Shown: piece after piece, positions 23,101-35,684 of the stretch
Numbering within the stretch: the stretch's first letter is position 1
Layout of the letters: each line of letters starts with the position of its first letter
Assembly: GCF_002878395.1 (NCBI RefSeq)
Contig: NC_061121.1
Span: 14,199,000 to 14,262,999, forward strand
Origin: Capsicum annuum
Lineage: Eukaryota > Streptophyta > Magnoliopsida > Solanales > Solanaceae
Direction: 5' to 3'
DNA: 64,000 nucleotides
Translations under genes and position numbers: made by a program
The notes under the pieces: model-generated
What the model was told of the DNA's origin: nothing
Databases searched by the model: none
Seen by the model: the letters and a program-made list of their open reading frames with translations, nothing else

Positions 23101-26100
23101 TAAAATGGTGAGGTAAAAGAACTTCTTTTGTTGTCATCTCTTAAAGTCGATGCCCGCAAAATTTTTGGGCTTTTCCGCAGGTGCCATATGTTGCGGAGCA
23201 TTTGCCCGGCTTGTCGTAGCAATGCTAGTCGCCGCCACAGTCGTAGCATCATCATGCATTTGACTTTCAGTTGCCATTTTTCTGTCACCACAAGACAATA
23301 AATTTAATATATCAAAATACTTATTAAAAAGTTGCAACATCTTTAAACACTTCTTGTTTCTAGTTAACAATGAAGTTTTTATTACTTCCAATTGTCAACC
23401 GAGTGAATTTTAAACTTGTGATGAAGATTTTATGTTTTCTAATCACTAGTTAAATTCAAACGGAGTAGAAAGCTTAAAGCTTTAATCTCCAAAAACAAGT
23501 AATATAGATTTTGGACTATTCCATAAGATTGTTATTTTCCTTCTACGGGTACTAGAATCTGTATTAATACAACAACAACTTCATAACAAGTTCATGTATG
23601 AACAAGAACAGTTTTGAAGTTCTTTAACACCTTCAACACAAGATTATTACTAATCTATCCAAGAAGTATGTTAGATATCAGAAAATAGATGAAACAAAAA
23701 TTTTAGACCAAGTTTCCCTAGTTCACGGAGTGTTCTTAAGGAATAATTCCCCTCACTGTACCCGAGGTTATGAAATTTTCCTCCCAGGATAAAATGACCT
23801 TCAATCTAATTATAGCAGTACCTCAAATAGTTGGATTCCACGAACGCACTCAACGATTTGAATGATCACACAGAAATTTTGAAGACAAGAAGAGAGTGTT
23901 TTGTTTCAGAAAAATTCATGTCAAAACCTGTGAATGAAACCTATCAGACGCCTCTTCAAAAAGGTGGCAGTGGTTCACTTAAATGGTGCGATTTTTCTAG
24001 AAATTCATGTGTATTTATCCAAAGAACGTGTCCTTCTCCAAACAGACATACCAGTTCACGAAAAAGTGTATCAATTCGTTGAACAATTGCATCAGTTCGA
24101 AGCAATGTCAAATAAACTTTGTCCAAAAAAAAAAATCTCATCAATCAATTATTCGCCAAATTCAAATCCAAAGCCGAGCCAAGCAAGCAATGACAGCACA
24201 ACGCATCTCTTATTTCTTACCTCACTTACCTTGTGGAGTAAGTGTTCATTATTATAAACACTCCAAAGTTCCCTTCTCCCACCAATGTGGGAGTACTCCT
24301 TTCCAATTGGGAGTACACCTTCTAAATTGATGTCTCCTTCCTTCCACCATTTTCTCTCCATTTTCTATTCACACCTTTTTCATACATATTGAACCCAACA
24401 GATTTTCATTTCTTTTGGTGTGTGTAAACCTCGTTTTGGTTACTTTGGAAGCATTGGGAATCAACTGAGGCAAAATCTGTACTTCTTGTTGAAATGAGTC
24501 TGTGTTGATGAGTAAGAATTTCGTTTCTTTTGACAAATTTGCAGCATTTTGTGCTTAAAATCATACTATAAAACTTGTATCATGCATGCAGGATCTTAAT
24601 ATTTATAACTGTATATCGTTCAAATCTTTTCATATATATCGCGGACACGCACTCACAAAACTAGCTGAATGCAGTGGATGTACCATTGCGGTATTATATG
24701 TGCTGCGATGGATGTGATATTTCGTTTTAATCCTAACTTCAGATATCTAAGTATCTAGCTTCTCCTGTTTTATATTGTGAATCCACCATTTTCTTCGTTT
24801 ATATAGTTTTTGTTACCGCCTTGATGGTTCATTTAGGTAAACTTTTCGAAGGGATGTGTCATGAGTAGTTGTGTGAAGCCAAAAGAACACAAAGAGGTCA
24901 ATCCAGTTGTACTTCTCCATGGTTTCGATAGGTATGCCTCATGGCTCATACTAAGCTAATAGTACTGACCACACTTTATCTTGCTGTGCTCCTGTTGTTC
25001 ATTATTCCTCATTGTTCAGCACCTGTTTAGAATGGCGGTACACGCTTCCATTGCTTGAGGAAGCTGGGTTGGAGACATGGGCAGTTGATATCCTTGGATG
25101 GGGTTTCTCTGATTTAGGTATACCGTCTTGTTCTTTCTCTTTCTCAATCTTCATTTTTTAGCAAACGAACACTGAAGACTTGCTCATGGTTCAACTCTTT
25201 CTCTTTCCTTTGTGATATTTAAGAAAGGCTTCCATCGTGTGATGTTGCTTCCAAGCGTGATCATCTTTACCAGGTACGTACCCGCTGATTTTGTGAAATA
25301 TATGATCTAATCCGGTGCATACAAACTTGAAAGACTGGACTTAAGTACAAAAATAAGTTGAGAGTCGCGTTGAATTAGCTCTTAGTAATGTAGGGAAATA
25401 CTCAATATGCAGTGTCAGGTTCGATAATTATGCTATTGTTGAGTCATGTAATATCACAGTTATGTAACATTACAGAGAAGCGCTTTCGCTAACCAGGCAC
25501 AGACGTAACTTAGAAATAACAGCGTACTTCGTCTAAGTTTGTATATCAGTAAAAATCAGTAAAAGGGCAATAAGAGTTCTCCGATACTCGTTTTCAGCTG
25601 TGGTCTACCCACATCAAGAGGCCAATGGTACTTGTCGGACCGAGTCTTGGATCTGCTGTTGCTATTGACTTCTCTGTCCACTATCCAGAAGCTGTAAGTA
25701 CATTCAATAACTGCGAATCCCTTTCCAGATTTTACAGATTAGATTCTTGTATGAAGTAATAATCATTTTTTGGCTTACTCCGATGTACTTTTACTTTATA
25801 GGTGGATAAGCTGGTTTTAATCAATGCAAGTGTCTATGCGAAAGGTACAGGAAACCTTGCAACCTTACCGAAAGCAGTAGCTTATGCTGGGGTGAGTTCT
25901 CCCATATTCCTCTTAAAATGAATGGATACATTGTACTCCGATTTTTACCAATTGACGTAAGTCATGTAGTACTCCCATCTTTTTACTATCTTGACAAACA
26001 AAACCTGTTGCAGGTCCACTTGTTGAAAAGCATACCACTTCGTTTATATGCAGCATCATTCTTTTTCAATGTCTTACCGTTAAGTACACGTATAGAGTGG

Positions 26101-26916
26101 ACTAATGTAAGTTCTGACCCGTTGACGTTTAAGAAACCTGAAAGTTGTGGAGCTCAGATGTTTTAAAATGCACATCTGTTCTATATGTCTTATGACCTTT
26201 TTGATCACATGGTTTTCTATCCAGATAGGTCGTCTACATTGTTTATTACCTTGGTGGGAGGATGCAACGGTGAATTTCATGATCAGCGGAGGTTACAACG
26301 TCATTGATCAGATAGAACATGTATGTGGAAATTTACTGACCTTCTTATACATGTGTTTCCTATATAAATGTTTCCGATGAACCCCTTTCCATGCACACAA
26401 AGTGCAACAGATAAGTAACCACCCCAAAATATGCATCTTACAACACTAGCTAGTAGCTGATTGGATTCACTCTGATAAGCGTTTCTTCTTGTCCCCCCCC
26501 GGTGTTCTGTCATACAGGTCAAGCACAAAACACTACTAATATTGTGTGCAGATGATCAGATTATTGACTACAAGCTTGGAGTGGTACGTTTCTTTCAATC
26601 TTCGGAAAAATATTACTAACCGGTTAGCTCCTAGAAGCCGAATCTGCAGTACATGGGAGTTAACTAAAGTACTGTATATTGACATTTATGTGTTCAGAGA
26701 TTGTGTTGTGAACTTCCAAATGCGACGCTGCGCCTAATACCAGAGTGTGGCCACATCCCTCATGTGGAGAAGCCTTATGTCGTCTCCACATTGATCGCGG
26801 AATTTGTTCAGTCGGATCAATCACAAAGCGCGAAACCTGGTGACTCTGTCTCTACTATACCTGTTCCTGTCATTGCTGGTTCTTTTACAAGCAGATACTT
26901 GAGTTTGCATCTCTAA
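17200..26916 (+). CDS. Alpha/beta-hydrolase, tandem copy A (10 exons)
   Basis: Exons: 17200-17400, 24837-24931, 25020-25117, 25224-25273, 25598-25693, 25802-25891, 26014-26106, 26225-26320, 26518-26583, 26698-26916. All junctions are GT-AG and the frame closes: 1104 bp, 367 aa. It has an HGFD oxyanion segment (exon 2), a nucleophile elbow GPSLG with Ser at about 164 (exon 5), an acidic DDQ segment with Asp at about 286 (exon 9), and CGH with His at about 314 (exon 10): a complete hydrolase triad. Substrate is unknown. From memory it resembles plant hydrolases of the Arabidopsis AT1G13820 type. I start at ATG 17200 because it aligns with the starts of copies B and C. Intron 1 is 7.4 kb because an antisense copia element sits in it. 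Oddity: before DDQ, copies B and C have WGE, but A has LCA. Whether intron 1 is spliced efficiently is unknown. Confidence 0.85.
17761..18742 (-). repeat. 3' LTR of copia copy 2
   Basis: 982 bp. Starts TGTTATTTATTTTCC directly after the GATTT target copy and ends GAACCCAACA. Compared with the other LTR it holds extra blocks, one of about 95 bp near 18360-18455 that includes a GCATGTATAAATAGAGG stretch on the plus strand. Confidence 0.9.
19268..22205 (-). pseudogene. copia pol: protease to RNase H, broken
   Basis: Pol of copia copy 2. A protease DSGATHH site lies near 22225-22240. A GAG-pre-integrase segment with [11 protein letters not shown] is at 21725-21913. A long open stretch at 21489-20362 carries the integrase core ([24 protein letters not shown]) and the start of the reverse transcriptase ([11 protein letters not shown]). 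A second stretch at 20395-19697 carries [13 protein letters not shown] and the YVDD box (20222-20233). RNase H with [13 protein letters not shown] is at 19684-19268. At least three frame breaks separate these parts. A conserved Asp in the RT segment reads Asn (QMNVK). Non-functional, though with longer open frames than copy 1. Confidence 0.88.
22244..23277 (-). pseudogene. copia gag, broken
   Basis: Gag of copia copy 2, starting at ATG 23277. A stop codon replaces Trp right after NFAGIDFKR. The UBN2-type core at 23064-22609 contains [20 protein letters not shown]. After another break, the C-terminal part at 22591-22244 has a CCHC zinc knuckle ([14 protein letters not shown]). Gag would package the element RNA, but these breaks abolish it. 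Confidence 0.85.
23530..24400 (-). repeat. 5' LTR of copia copy 2
   Basis: 871 bp. Plus-strand start TGTTATTTTCCTTC, end GAACCCAACA, then the target copy GATTT. Shares the GTACCCGAGGTTATGAAATT box with the other LTR. It lacks a block of about 95 bp and a shorter block near the GTGAATGAAA position. Confidence 0.9.
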
Positions 26917-26973
26917 TTTCGCGGAATTATGTTGTTGTAAACGAATATTCTATTATTCTTCGATACATATATA

Positions 26974-26979
26974 AATAAA
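26974..26979 (+). promoter_or_regulatory. Candidate poly(A) signal of hydrolase A
   Basis: AATAAA, 58 bases after the stop codon at 26916. The 3' flank of copy A is unlike that of B and C, so there is no comparative support. Confidence 0.4.
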
Positions 26980-27173
26980 GGTAAAATAATCAAAACATTA
27001 CGCGTGCAGCCGGTGTCTATATTGCATCCAGCCAATTAAGTTAAATATGTTATTATTAGTATTAGATATGATGAGAATACTTGAATTTGATTCACAAGTC
27101 CTAACATGTTCAGAAAGGGTGAAAGGTAAGAATGAAACAACACGTTTCATAATCTTGACAGGAAAAGAAAACG

Positions 27174-28367
<1,194 letters not shown>

Positions 28368-28673
28368 AGAGAAAAAATGAAGAAAGGAATCACGTCTTAA
28401 AAAAAATAACCCCCCAACCACCACAAAAAAACTATAATCCCCACCCCCACCACCAAAAGACTATACCCAAAATTTCAATGACACGGAAAGGCAGATTCCC
28501 GATAAAATAAGTTGCTATGTAATAATAATAAAAAAGACAACACCCAAAAGATCAACCTCATATTCACAAGGACACATAAGCAATTCAAGGATCCCTGATA
28601 TGCCATCAAGCCAACCTTGAGTTTGTGTATGGGTTCTCATCAATTAAATCTTATTGACTTCTTTCATTTTTGA
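28368..28673. other. Intergenic spacer
   Basis: C-rich and A-rich low-complexity stretches (CCCCCAACCACC-like) near 28405-28460, otherwise nothing recognisable. Confidence 0.5.
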
Positions 28674-29954
28674 CACTATAGGTGATTTTTCATGGTATGA
28701 TATGATATAATTACTAAGAGAACCATATGTTTATTTTGATTGTTTGTTAAAATGTATGGTATGGTATGATATGATTTAATTTCATGATTTGGTAACTATG
28801 AAAATACTCACTTTATGTAACCACAAATTTGATGGTATTCCACGATTAACTTATTATTTCTTTTCAATTATTTCCTTACTTAATATTATGTAATCTTATT
28901 TTACCTTTCTTCTTATATCATTTAACTCTACCTCTTCCCCCGATCTCCACCCCACCAACCCCATCCACACACCCCTCTCCCTAATTTCTTTTTTTGTATA
29001 AAATTCCAAAAATTTTGCTTATTGCATTCCCTATTTCGACCCAACCCGACCCACAACCAAACCCCCAACCCAATTTTTTTTAAATGAAATCAAAAACTTT
29101 TTCTTTCCCCCACCCCACCACCACTAACCCTCACCTTATCAATTTTTTTTTATTTTAAATTTATAAAAAAAAGAAAATCAAAAGGAATTTCTTACACCAC
29201 CCCGCACCCTACCAACTCCCCCACTCCCTCATAAAAAAATTAAAAATTTTTTCTTAAAAAAAATTATAAACTTTTTTTCTTTCCCCACCCTCTACCCCTA
29301 CCCCTACACCGATCCCCCACTCCATTACCCCACTCTCAAATATTTAAAAAAAAAATCAAAATTATTTTCTTATCTCATCCCCTTTATCATATTCATTTTA
29401 TTATTTTGTGTTAAATATATATAAATATTTTTAAAAAAATATTTTTCTACTTGTTTGACGAACACACGAAAATAAGTCAAAAATAATTTATTTTTAAAAA
29501 AAATATATTTTTGGATTCCATACCGAATACACTCGTAGCATACGCAAACGATGCAGTCAAACTTTGTACTTGCATGCGTTGGTGTCATGTCTCAAAACAC
29601 CAAAAAGAAATAAAATTTCTTACTATAAAAAATGAATTCAATTATATTTATTTTGAATTTAACAAATTAATATATCTATATGGGCGTAATTTATGAAAAA
29701 ATAGTAGGAAGAAAATTATTTTATTAATAATTATTGATAAATTTAACGTTTATAATAAGTAAGGGCATTTTAATACACATAATAGTTACGATACAGTACC
29801 ATACCATCAAACCAAACAATAAAACTGTTATTAAACAACAGTAAACGATACAGTACATCCAAACATTGTATTGTACTATACTGTACAGTGTAGTATCATA
29901 CCATTTAGTATTGTACGTTATGAAATCATGGCAAACTACCGTCCAAATAAAGTG
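28674..29954. mobile_element. PIF/Harbinger-like non-autonomous element, second copy
   Basis: The right end reverse-complemented reads CACTTTATTTGGACGGTAGT and is followed by TTA (29955-29957). The left end CACTATAGGTG at 28674 is preceded by TGA, a one-base variant. Much of the interior matches the element at 9461-12854 in reverse orientation, including CACAAAATAAT...GATAAAGGG and C-rich CCACCCC stretches. No transposase. Lower confidence at the left end. Confidence 0.45.
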
Positions 29955-29959
29955 TTATG

Positions 29960-30131
29960 GGGTCCTATTATCCCCTAACTCATTTTTTTTATATATTTTT
30001 ATGCTCCTTTTATACTGATGTGGCTGTCAAATAGAAAATAAGTTGTATCATTTTTAGTTTATTTAATAGGCACGTCAGCATAAAAGAAGCACAAAAATAC
30101 AGAAAAAAATGAGTTTAGGGAGTAATAAGGC
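29960..30131. mobile_element. Small foldback MITE
   Basis: Paired ends: CCTATTATCCCCTAACTCAT on the left, and ATGAGTTTAGGGAGTAATAA on the right as its inverse. A similar element is at 52570-52745. Internal pairing of AAAATA and GCACAAAAATAC-like blocks. Non-coding. Confidence 0.55.
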
Positions 30132-30259
30132 TTCCATCAAAATTTAAGCGTGTCATTGTAATTTCAGGTATAGTTTGAGGGTACTTATATTTATCTCTTT
30201 AGTAATTGATCTTGAAAAATAATTTGGAGGAATAAGTAATTAGTGCCTAAGGGTAAAGG

Positions 30260-30432
30260 CAGGGGCGGAGCTACCCTTTGTCGAGGGGGTTCATCCAAAC
30301 CCCCTTCGGCGAAAAATTATGCTATACATGCATGTTAAAATTATTTTTTATGTATATATATTAAATGTTGAACCCCCTTCGGTTAATTCTGATATTCACT
30401 TATGAACCCCCTTAGTAAATATCCTGATTCTG
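30260..30432. mobile_element. hAT-like MITE with 8-bp target duplication
   Basis: Begins CAGGGGCGGAGC and ends GATTCTG. The outer bases form a short inverted repeat (CAG...CTG). Flanked by GGTAAAGG at 30252-30259 and again at 30433-30440, a perfect 8-bp duplication. Contains two copies of an AACCCCCTTCGG motif. Non-coding; same superfamily as 16816-17028. Confidence 0.75.
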
Positions 30433-30719
30433 GGTAAAGGATGAAAAAAAGTAGTCTTAATATATTAAAAATGACAAAAAAAAATAATTAGTAAACAAAT
30501 GAAAAATGACAAATGGAGAAAGTAAACTAAGTGATTCTTTTTCGTGGTAGTAGTAATTAGGCTAGTAATTAGCCTACCAAACTTTTTTGGTTCATTCCCA
30601 TATTCTATTTGTCTAAATATATTGACTTTCAACTGTTTGAAAATTATCTAATTTGAGTTATGAGGGTACCAATAATTTTTTATTCATTTTCAGAAAGGTA
30701 GAAAGCTGAACCTGAGTTG

Positions 30720-32569
30720 GCCAGTCAATATAGACCTATCTCTTATTGTAATGTGATTTACAAATGCATATCTAAGCTACTTTGCAGTAGGCTAAAAGGT
30801 GTTGTAGAACATTTAGTGTCAAACAATCAGGCAGCGTTTGTCCGGGCAGATCAATGTTGCATAATGTGTTGATTTGTCATGATCTACTTAGACACTATTG
30901 TAGGAAAAACTCTCCTAGATGCTTAATGAAGATCGATCTAAGGAAGGCTTATGATATGGTTGATTGGAAATTCCTAGAGGAAGCACTAAAAGGGTATGGG
31001 TTTCCAGAGAAGTTTGTACACTGGATAATGGTATGTGTTACTACAACAAAGTTTAGTGTGAAGGTAAATGGCGAAGGACATGGTTACTTTGAAGGCAAAA
31101 GAGGGATTAGACAGGGTGATCCCATCTCACCCCTACTGTTTGCCTTAGTTATGGAGTATCTTTCCAGAATATTAAAGTGTATAAGTTTGCTGCCAACATT
31201 CAGGTTTCATCCAATGTGCAAAACCTTGCAGCTCATACATCTCGTCTTTGTAGATGATCTGATGGTGTTCTGCAAGGGAGAAAAAGGATCAGTCATTAAA
31301 ATCAAAGAAGCTCTAGCTCATTTCAGTGAAGTTACAAGGTTGGTTGCAAACATTGAAAAGTCTAATATCTTTTTAGCTGGCATGGAGGAGAATGTTAAAA
31401 CTCAACTAATATCCTTAACTGGATTCACGCAAGGTACTCTTCCTATAAGATATCTCGGATTACCTCTTTCCTCTAAGAAATGGTCCAAACAAGATAGCCA
31501 CATGTTGATCAAAAAAATAGTGCAAAAGATAAGAGCTACTTATGCAAGAAGATTGTCATATACAGGAAGATTGCAAGTAGTCCTTGCAGTATTGTCTTCA
31601 GTACACAACTTTTGGGGTTTAATTTTTATCTTACCTCAAAATGTGGTAAAAGAGGTAGATAGCAAATATAGAGAGTTCGTATCGAAAAATACTGAAGAGA
31701 AGAGGAAAGTACCTTTAATTGCTTGGAGCAAAGTCTGTGTTCCTAAGAAGTATGGGGGTTTAAATATCAAGGAGTGTGGTAAGTGGAATGAAACTTCAGT
31801 TGGTAAGTTACTGTGGCAAATAGTGCAAAAAGAAGACAGCTTATGGGTAAAATGGGTACATGGTATATACATAAAGGATTATCTCAATGTATGGGCACAT
31901 AAAGCTCCAGAGGATAGTAGCTGGTATTGGAGAAAGTTGATGTCCCTCAAGGAAGGTATGAGAAACTGGTATGTGCAAGATAGATATATATTCACCGCAA
32001 GAGGGCAATACTTTATTACAAAGAGCTATTAAGTCATGTTAGAAAATCAAGTGAATGTGGGCATAACTGGTCTTATTTGGAGTGCAATATCACTCCCCAA
32101 GCAGAGATTCATCCTCTGGTTAGCTGTGCACAGCAAGTTACTAACAAAGAAAAGATTGATTAAGATGAATATCCCTGTTGATGACGTTGTGTGTTGTTTA
32201 TGTGATAAACAAGATCTTAAAACCAACCACTATTTGTTTGTCACTTGCAGTTGGTTCTGTGAAGTCAGAAATGAAGTGATGCAGTGGGCAGGTATTAAGT
32301 TACCTGCTGTAGGGATCAAACAAGTGCTAGAAGTAGTAAAGACAAGGCATTGGAGAAAGTTTGTGAAGGAAATTGCTGTTGCTCTAATAAGTGGAATGGT
32401 GTATTATGCTTGGCATGCCAGAAATTGGAGATTGTTCAAGAAAATCAGTATTTCTCCTAGTAATGTTGTTGCAAGGATTAAAGATGAAGTGATGGCCAGA
32501 ATAGATATCTTCAAACTAGCTCAAAAAGCTATTAGAAGTAGAAGTTTTCATCAAAGATTATGTGTTTAG
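30720..32569 (+). pseudogene. LINE reverse transcriptase with C-terminal zf-RVT domain
   Basis: Reverse transcriptase of a plant L1-type LINE. Motifs in order: SQYRPISYCNVIYKC near 30723; a one-base frameshift near 30843; MKIDLRKAYDMVDW near 30928; GIRQGDPISPLLFALV near 31103; FVDD at 31247-31258 where F/YADD is usual; and the thumb RYLGLPLSS near 31450. One TAA stop at 32030-32032 interrupts the frame, which continues to 32569 through a zinc-binding zf-RVT domain (ICLP-like SLPKQRFILWLAVH, CCLCDKQ near 32192). One stop and one frameshift over about 1.8 kb is mild decay, but the missing 5' half means it cannot move itself. Confidence 0.85.
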
Positions 32570-32655
32570 TGTTTCTAGTTTCTGAGGCCTAATACTTGCC
32601 ACATGTGGTGGAAGGAAGGGTGCTCTTAGTTTGTAATTATGGATATTTCTTGTTG

Positions 32656-32861
32656 CAGGGGCGGACCTACACATCGACTTTGGATGCTCCGGCACCCACT
32701 AAAATCGACGCAGAATAGGTATGATTACATAAAAAATATACGAAAATGGGTATAAATGATATAAAAGCACCCACTAAACAAGAAGTTGGTTAGGTGCACG
32801 TGATTTTTTATTTTTTTCTGTAGTAAACACTCACTCTCCTTAAATTTTGGGTCCGTCACTG
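32656..32861. mobile_element. hAT-like MITE nested in the LINE 3' UTR
   Basis: 206 bp. The left end CAGGGGCGGACC pairs with the right end, which reverse-complemented reads CAGTGACGGACC. Flanking 8 bp are TCTTGTTG (32648-32655) and TCTTGTTA (32862-32869), 7 of 8 identical. It inserted after the LINE, giving a relative age order. Confidence 0.8.
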
Positions 32862-32918
32862 TCTTGTTAGTTCAATGGTATTCACCTTGTTTTTACAAAA
32901 AAAATAAATAAAAAAAAT

Positions 32919-34260
32919 AGGTACGACTACATGAGGAACTAAGTACAAAAAAAAAATTGTATAATGCATAAGTTCTATTATAAAATAGGATAACTTTTTC
33001 TACCAAAGCAATCAATTTGACCAAATTTTTTTTTGGGTTCATCCCCTATATTCCACTTATGGAAATATGAATTTCAGATTAAGTTTCGAAGAAATATGCT
33101 AAGCTATTTGAGTATTTATTTTTAAAAAGTTACTCAAAAAGAAAGTTATTTGTCGATGTCTTTTCCAGAATTATTTAAAAGTACATTGTGATTTAAAAGC
33201 AATGCTTAATATTTAAATTTTTTAATTTACTCCAAATTATGATTTTAAATAATTTAAATTATAGATAGAGAAGTTATTCAAAATTCATAGCGTTATGGAA
33301 TATAAGTAGGGAAGAATAAGAATAGTAATTCTTATTTCACTTGAGATTCTCTTGGTGTTTTTTACAATGAAGAAAATTCTTTTATTTATAGGAGGAATTA
33401 TAGATATCAAATACATTTGTAACATATAGTTATTTTTGAGAAATATCATCTAAATAATATGTGCATCCATACTATTTGAATTTCTTTCCCTTTTCAAGTC
33501 CGTTTTTCTTTTCAAACCATTTTTGATAACTTTTTTTGAGATTTAGGGTGGGTTCAATATGTTTTTGCGATAATTATATTTTAAAAAAATAAATGAATAT
33601 TAATGTGAAAGACAAAATATTACTCTAATATCATTTGTATATAATCTAGAGAAATACTATAAAAGATGGAGGTGCGGGGGTCATGGGGATGGAGGCTACA
33701 GAAAGGATAACGTGAAATGTCATTTGTGGAACTTGTTTTTCTAACTTTCATCATTAAAGTTATTTTTAACGAACTAATTTTTTGGAAAAATTTGGTTTAA
33801 ATAAACATGAAAAAAAAATTTCCTCCTTACCGAATAACAAGTTTACCATGAGTGAATATATATATATATATTTTTTTTTTTTCACATACATCTTTTCGAG
33901 TCAGAGGTAATTTATGCATAGCACCTATTATATATATATATGGTATAGCTTATAACTAGCCACTCAATTAAAGCTGGCAAAAATGGCTTATACAGCTGCT
34001 CATTACAATAACACAAGTAAAGACTAATTAATTTGAGAAAAAAAAAGTGAATAAATTAGTGTATATTGTATGGGTATCGATTTGATATTTGGACGTATCA
34101 GAAGATGATACGTAAAAGTCAAAATCATAATCGAATACAGCTTATCAGAAATGATGAAATACTCGATCACATCTAGTTATTAGTGACTATCCATTCAAGA
34201 TTCGAACAAATGATACAAATTATAACCTAGCTCCAAAAGAATAAAAGCATAAAAGTTTGA
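32919..34260. other. AT-rich intergenic sequence
   Basis: No gene seen. Contains short TA microsatellites near 33860 and 33930 and runs of A or T. Nothing else stands out. Confidence 0.5.
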
Positions 34261-34557
34261 GAAAATATTTTGTTTACGCCCCTGAACTATACACGAAATT
34301 GTTGAAACATATATGAGGGTTTTATTATCTTCCTGAATTAATTAAAATCGTATTTTTGGCAATCTTAGCGCCTACTAGCACATACGTCTGCCTAAATGGA
34401 TCTTCAGTGCGTTGATTCATTTGATGTGCCACGTAGGTACTAAGGTTGCCAAAAATATGATTTTAATTAGTTCAAGGGGTAATAGAACCCTCCTAAAGTT
34501 TAGGTGTGTCTCAGCAATTTTGTGTATAGTTTAGGGTGGAAACAGAGCATTTTTCCT
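34261..34557. mobile_element. Foldback MITE, Mutator-like
   Basis: About 297 bp, palindromic. The left arm has GTTTACGCCCCTGAACTATA. The right arm reverse-complemented has GTTTCCACCCTAAACTATAC. The centre pairs AAATCGTATTTTTGGCAA with TTGCCAAAAATATGATTT. Non-coding. Confidence 0.6.
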
Positions 34558-34734
34558 AAAAAAATTTAAACACAAATCAATTAATACACTTATTAAGCAA
34601 TTTTACGGGACATTGAATTAAAAGGAACAAACAAGTTTGTCAATTAAGTGGGAGTCCTTCAAGTTTTAAAAATTAGGTAAGAGAGACAATTTTTTTTTTT
34701 TAGTTTTGTTTTTAAATATTTTCGCTTCAACAAC

Positions 34735-34860
34735 TATAAAAATTGTCGAACAACTTTGCAAAGTTATTCGGCAACTGTGCAAAGTTGTTCAACAACTTTG
34801 ATAATTGTTGGGACAGCTAATGCAGTCGTCGAACAACTGTTCCAATGGTTTAAGCGACTT
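34735..34860. repeat. Cluster of short direct and inverted repeats
   Basis: Several variants of CAAAGTTGTTC, CAACTTTG and GAACAACTTTG are packed between about 34735 and 34835, giving local direct and inverted symmetry. No associated gene. Confidence 0.55.
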
Positions 34861-35148
34861 TACCTTTTTTAACTTAATAATATTATGAGACTCACTTATC
34901 ACCTTTATTTAATTAAATACTTGACAGTATTTTAGCTCATTTTTCTCCAATTTGACAACATCGCTTTATAATCTACTATTTTTCCTTGTAAAGGTAATTA
35001 AATTATAATTTATCGTATTTATTCAAGTTTGATCAAGTTAATGAGTCGTTTATTTTATTAATTCTGCAAATATTCTGATTCTTTCTTTTTTTTAAAAAAA
35101 ATAAATTGAGCTGATATTCAGTTCAAGTTGATCTATTAAAAAAAAAAA

Positions 35149-35323
35149 ATTTTTGGTTTCTCATCCGGTGTTCGATGTTCGCATTGGAGTCTCAACTAAT
35201 CTGGATCGCGCGTTGCAGGGCCCATTAAGGTGGCAGCGCTCCCAACAGAGTTTTCTCCATACTCAGGGTCGAACCCTCGACCTCTGATTAAGGATGGAGC
35301 AGCCCATCCACTGCACACAACCC
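35149..35323 (-). mobile_element. tRNA-derived SINE with long target duplications
   Basis: On the minus strand a polymerase III B box GGTTCGACCC (plus-strand 35266-35275) lies inside the body. An A-box-like GTGCAGTGG lies near the 5' end. The 3' tail is A-rich on the minus strand (T-run near 35150). Both sides carry AAGTTG(A/G)TCTATTAAAAAA, at about 35125-35143 and 35324-35342: a target duplication of nearly 20 bp, as produced by LINE-driven retroposition. Confidence 0.75.
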
Positions 35324-35684
35324 AAGTTGGTCTATTAAAAAAAATCTTATTATGCCATTAGTGATTTTTTTTAAAAATCTAATATGTTATATACAAACTA
35401 TAGTCGTAATTTAAGGGAAAATGTTTTATAGGTATTCAAATAAATTAAAAGAACATAATTCAAAATTTTGTACGAATTGAAAAGGTTAGATTATGATCCA
35501 ACTTTTAACTCTCTTCAGCTAAAACAATTTTCGAATAGATAATTTATTAACTCTGTTTTCTGCTAATAATAATTAAGAAATGACAAGCAAAATTCATGGA
35601 TCATAGAAGAATATAGAAGACTGATTGTCATATCTTTAAGAGAAGCACACAATTTTCTATAATGCCAATCTTGTATATAAAAAA

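Larger units (their letters stand above)
17761..24400 (-). mobile_element. Complete but dead Ty1/copia retrotransposon, copy 2
   Basis: A 6640-bp Tnt1-like element on the minus strand, inside intron 1 of hydrolase A. The LTRs are 17761-18742 and 23530-24400; plus-strand ends are TGTTATTT and GAACCCAACA. The target-site duplication GATTT is perfect at 17756-17760 and 24401-24405. Gag, protease, integrase, reverse transcriptase and RNase H segments follow in copia order but are broken by stops and frameshifts. A polypurine tract GTGGAGGAT abuts the 3' LTR (plus-strand 18743-18751). I did not find the usual TGGTATCAGAGC primer site next to the 5' LTR. The LTRs differ by 111 bp in length plus substitutions, so the insertion is not recent. 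Confidence 0.92.
30693..32918 (+). mobile_element. 5'-truncated LINE (L1-type)
   Basis: A non-LTR retrotransposon copy lacking ORF1 and the endonuclease. It begins inside the reverse transcriptase N-terminal region near 30693 and ends in an A-rich tail at 32896-32918, as expected for target-primed insertion. Its 3' UTR is split by a hAT-like MITE at 32656-32861. No flanking duplication was recognised. Confidence 0.85.
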
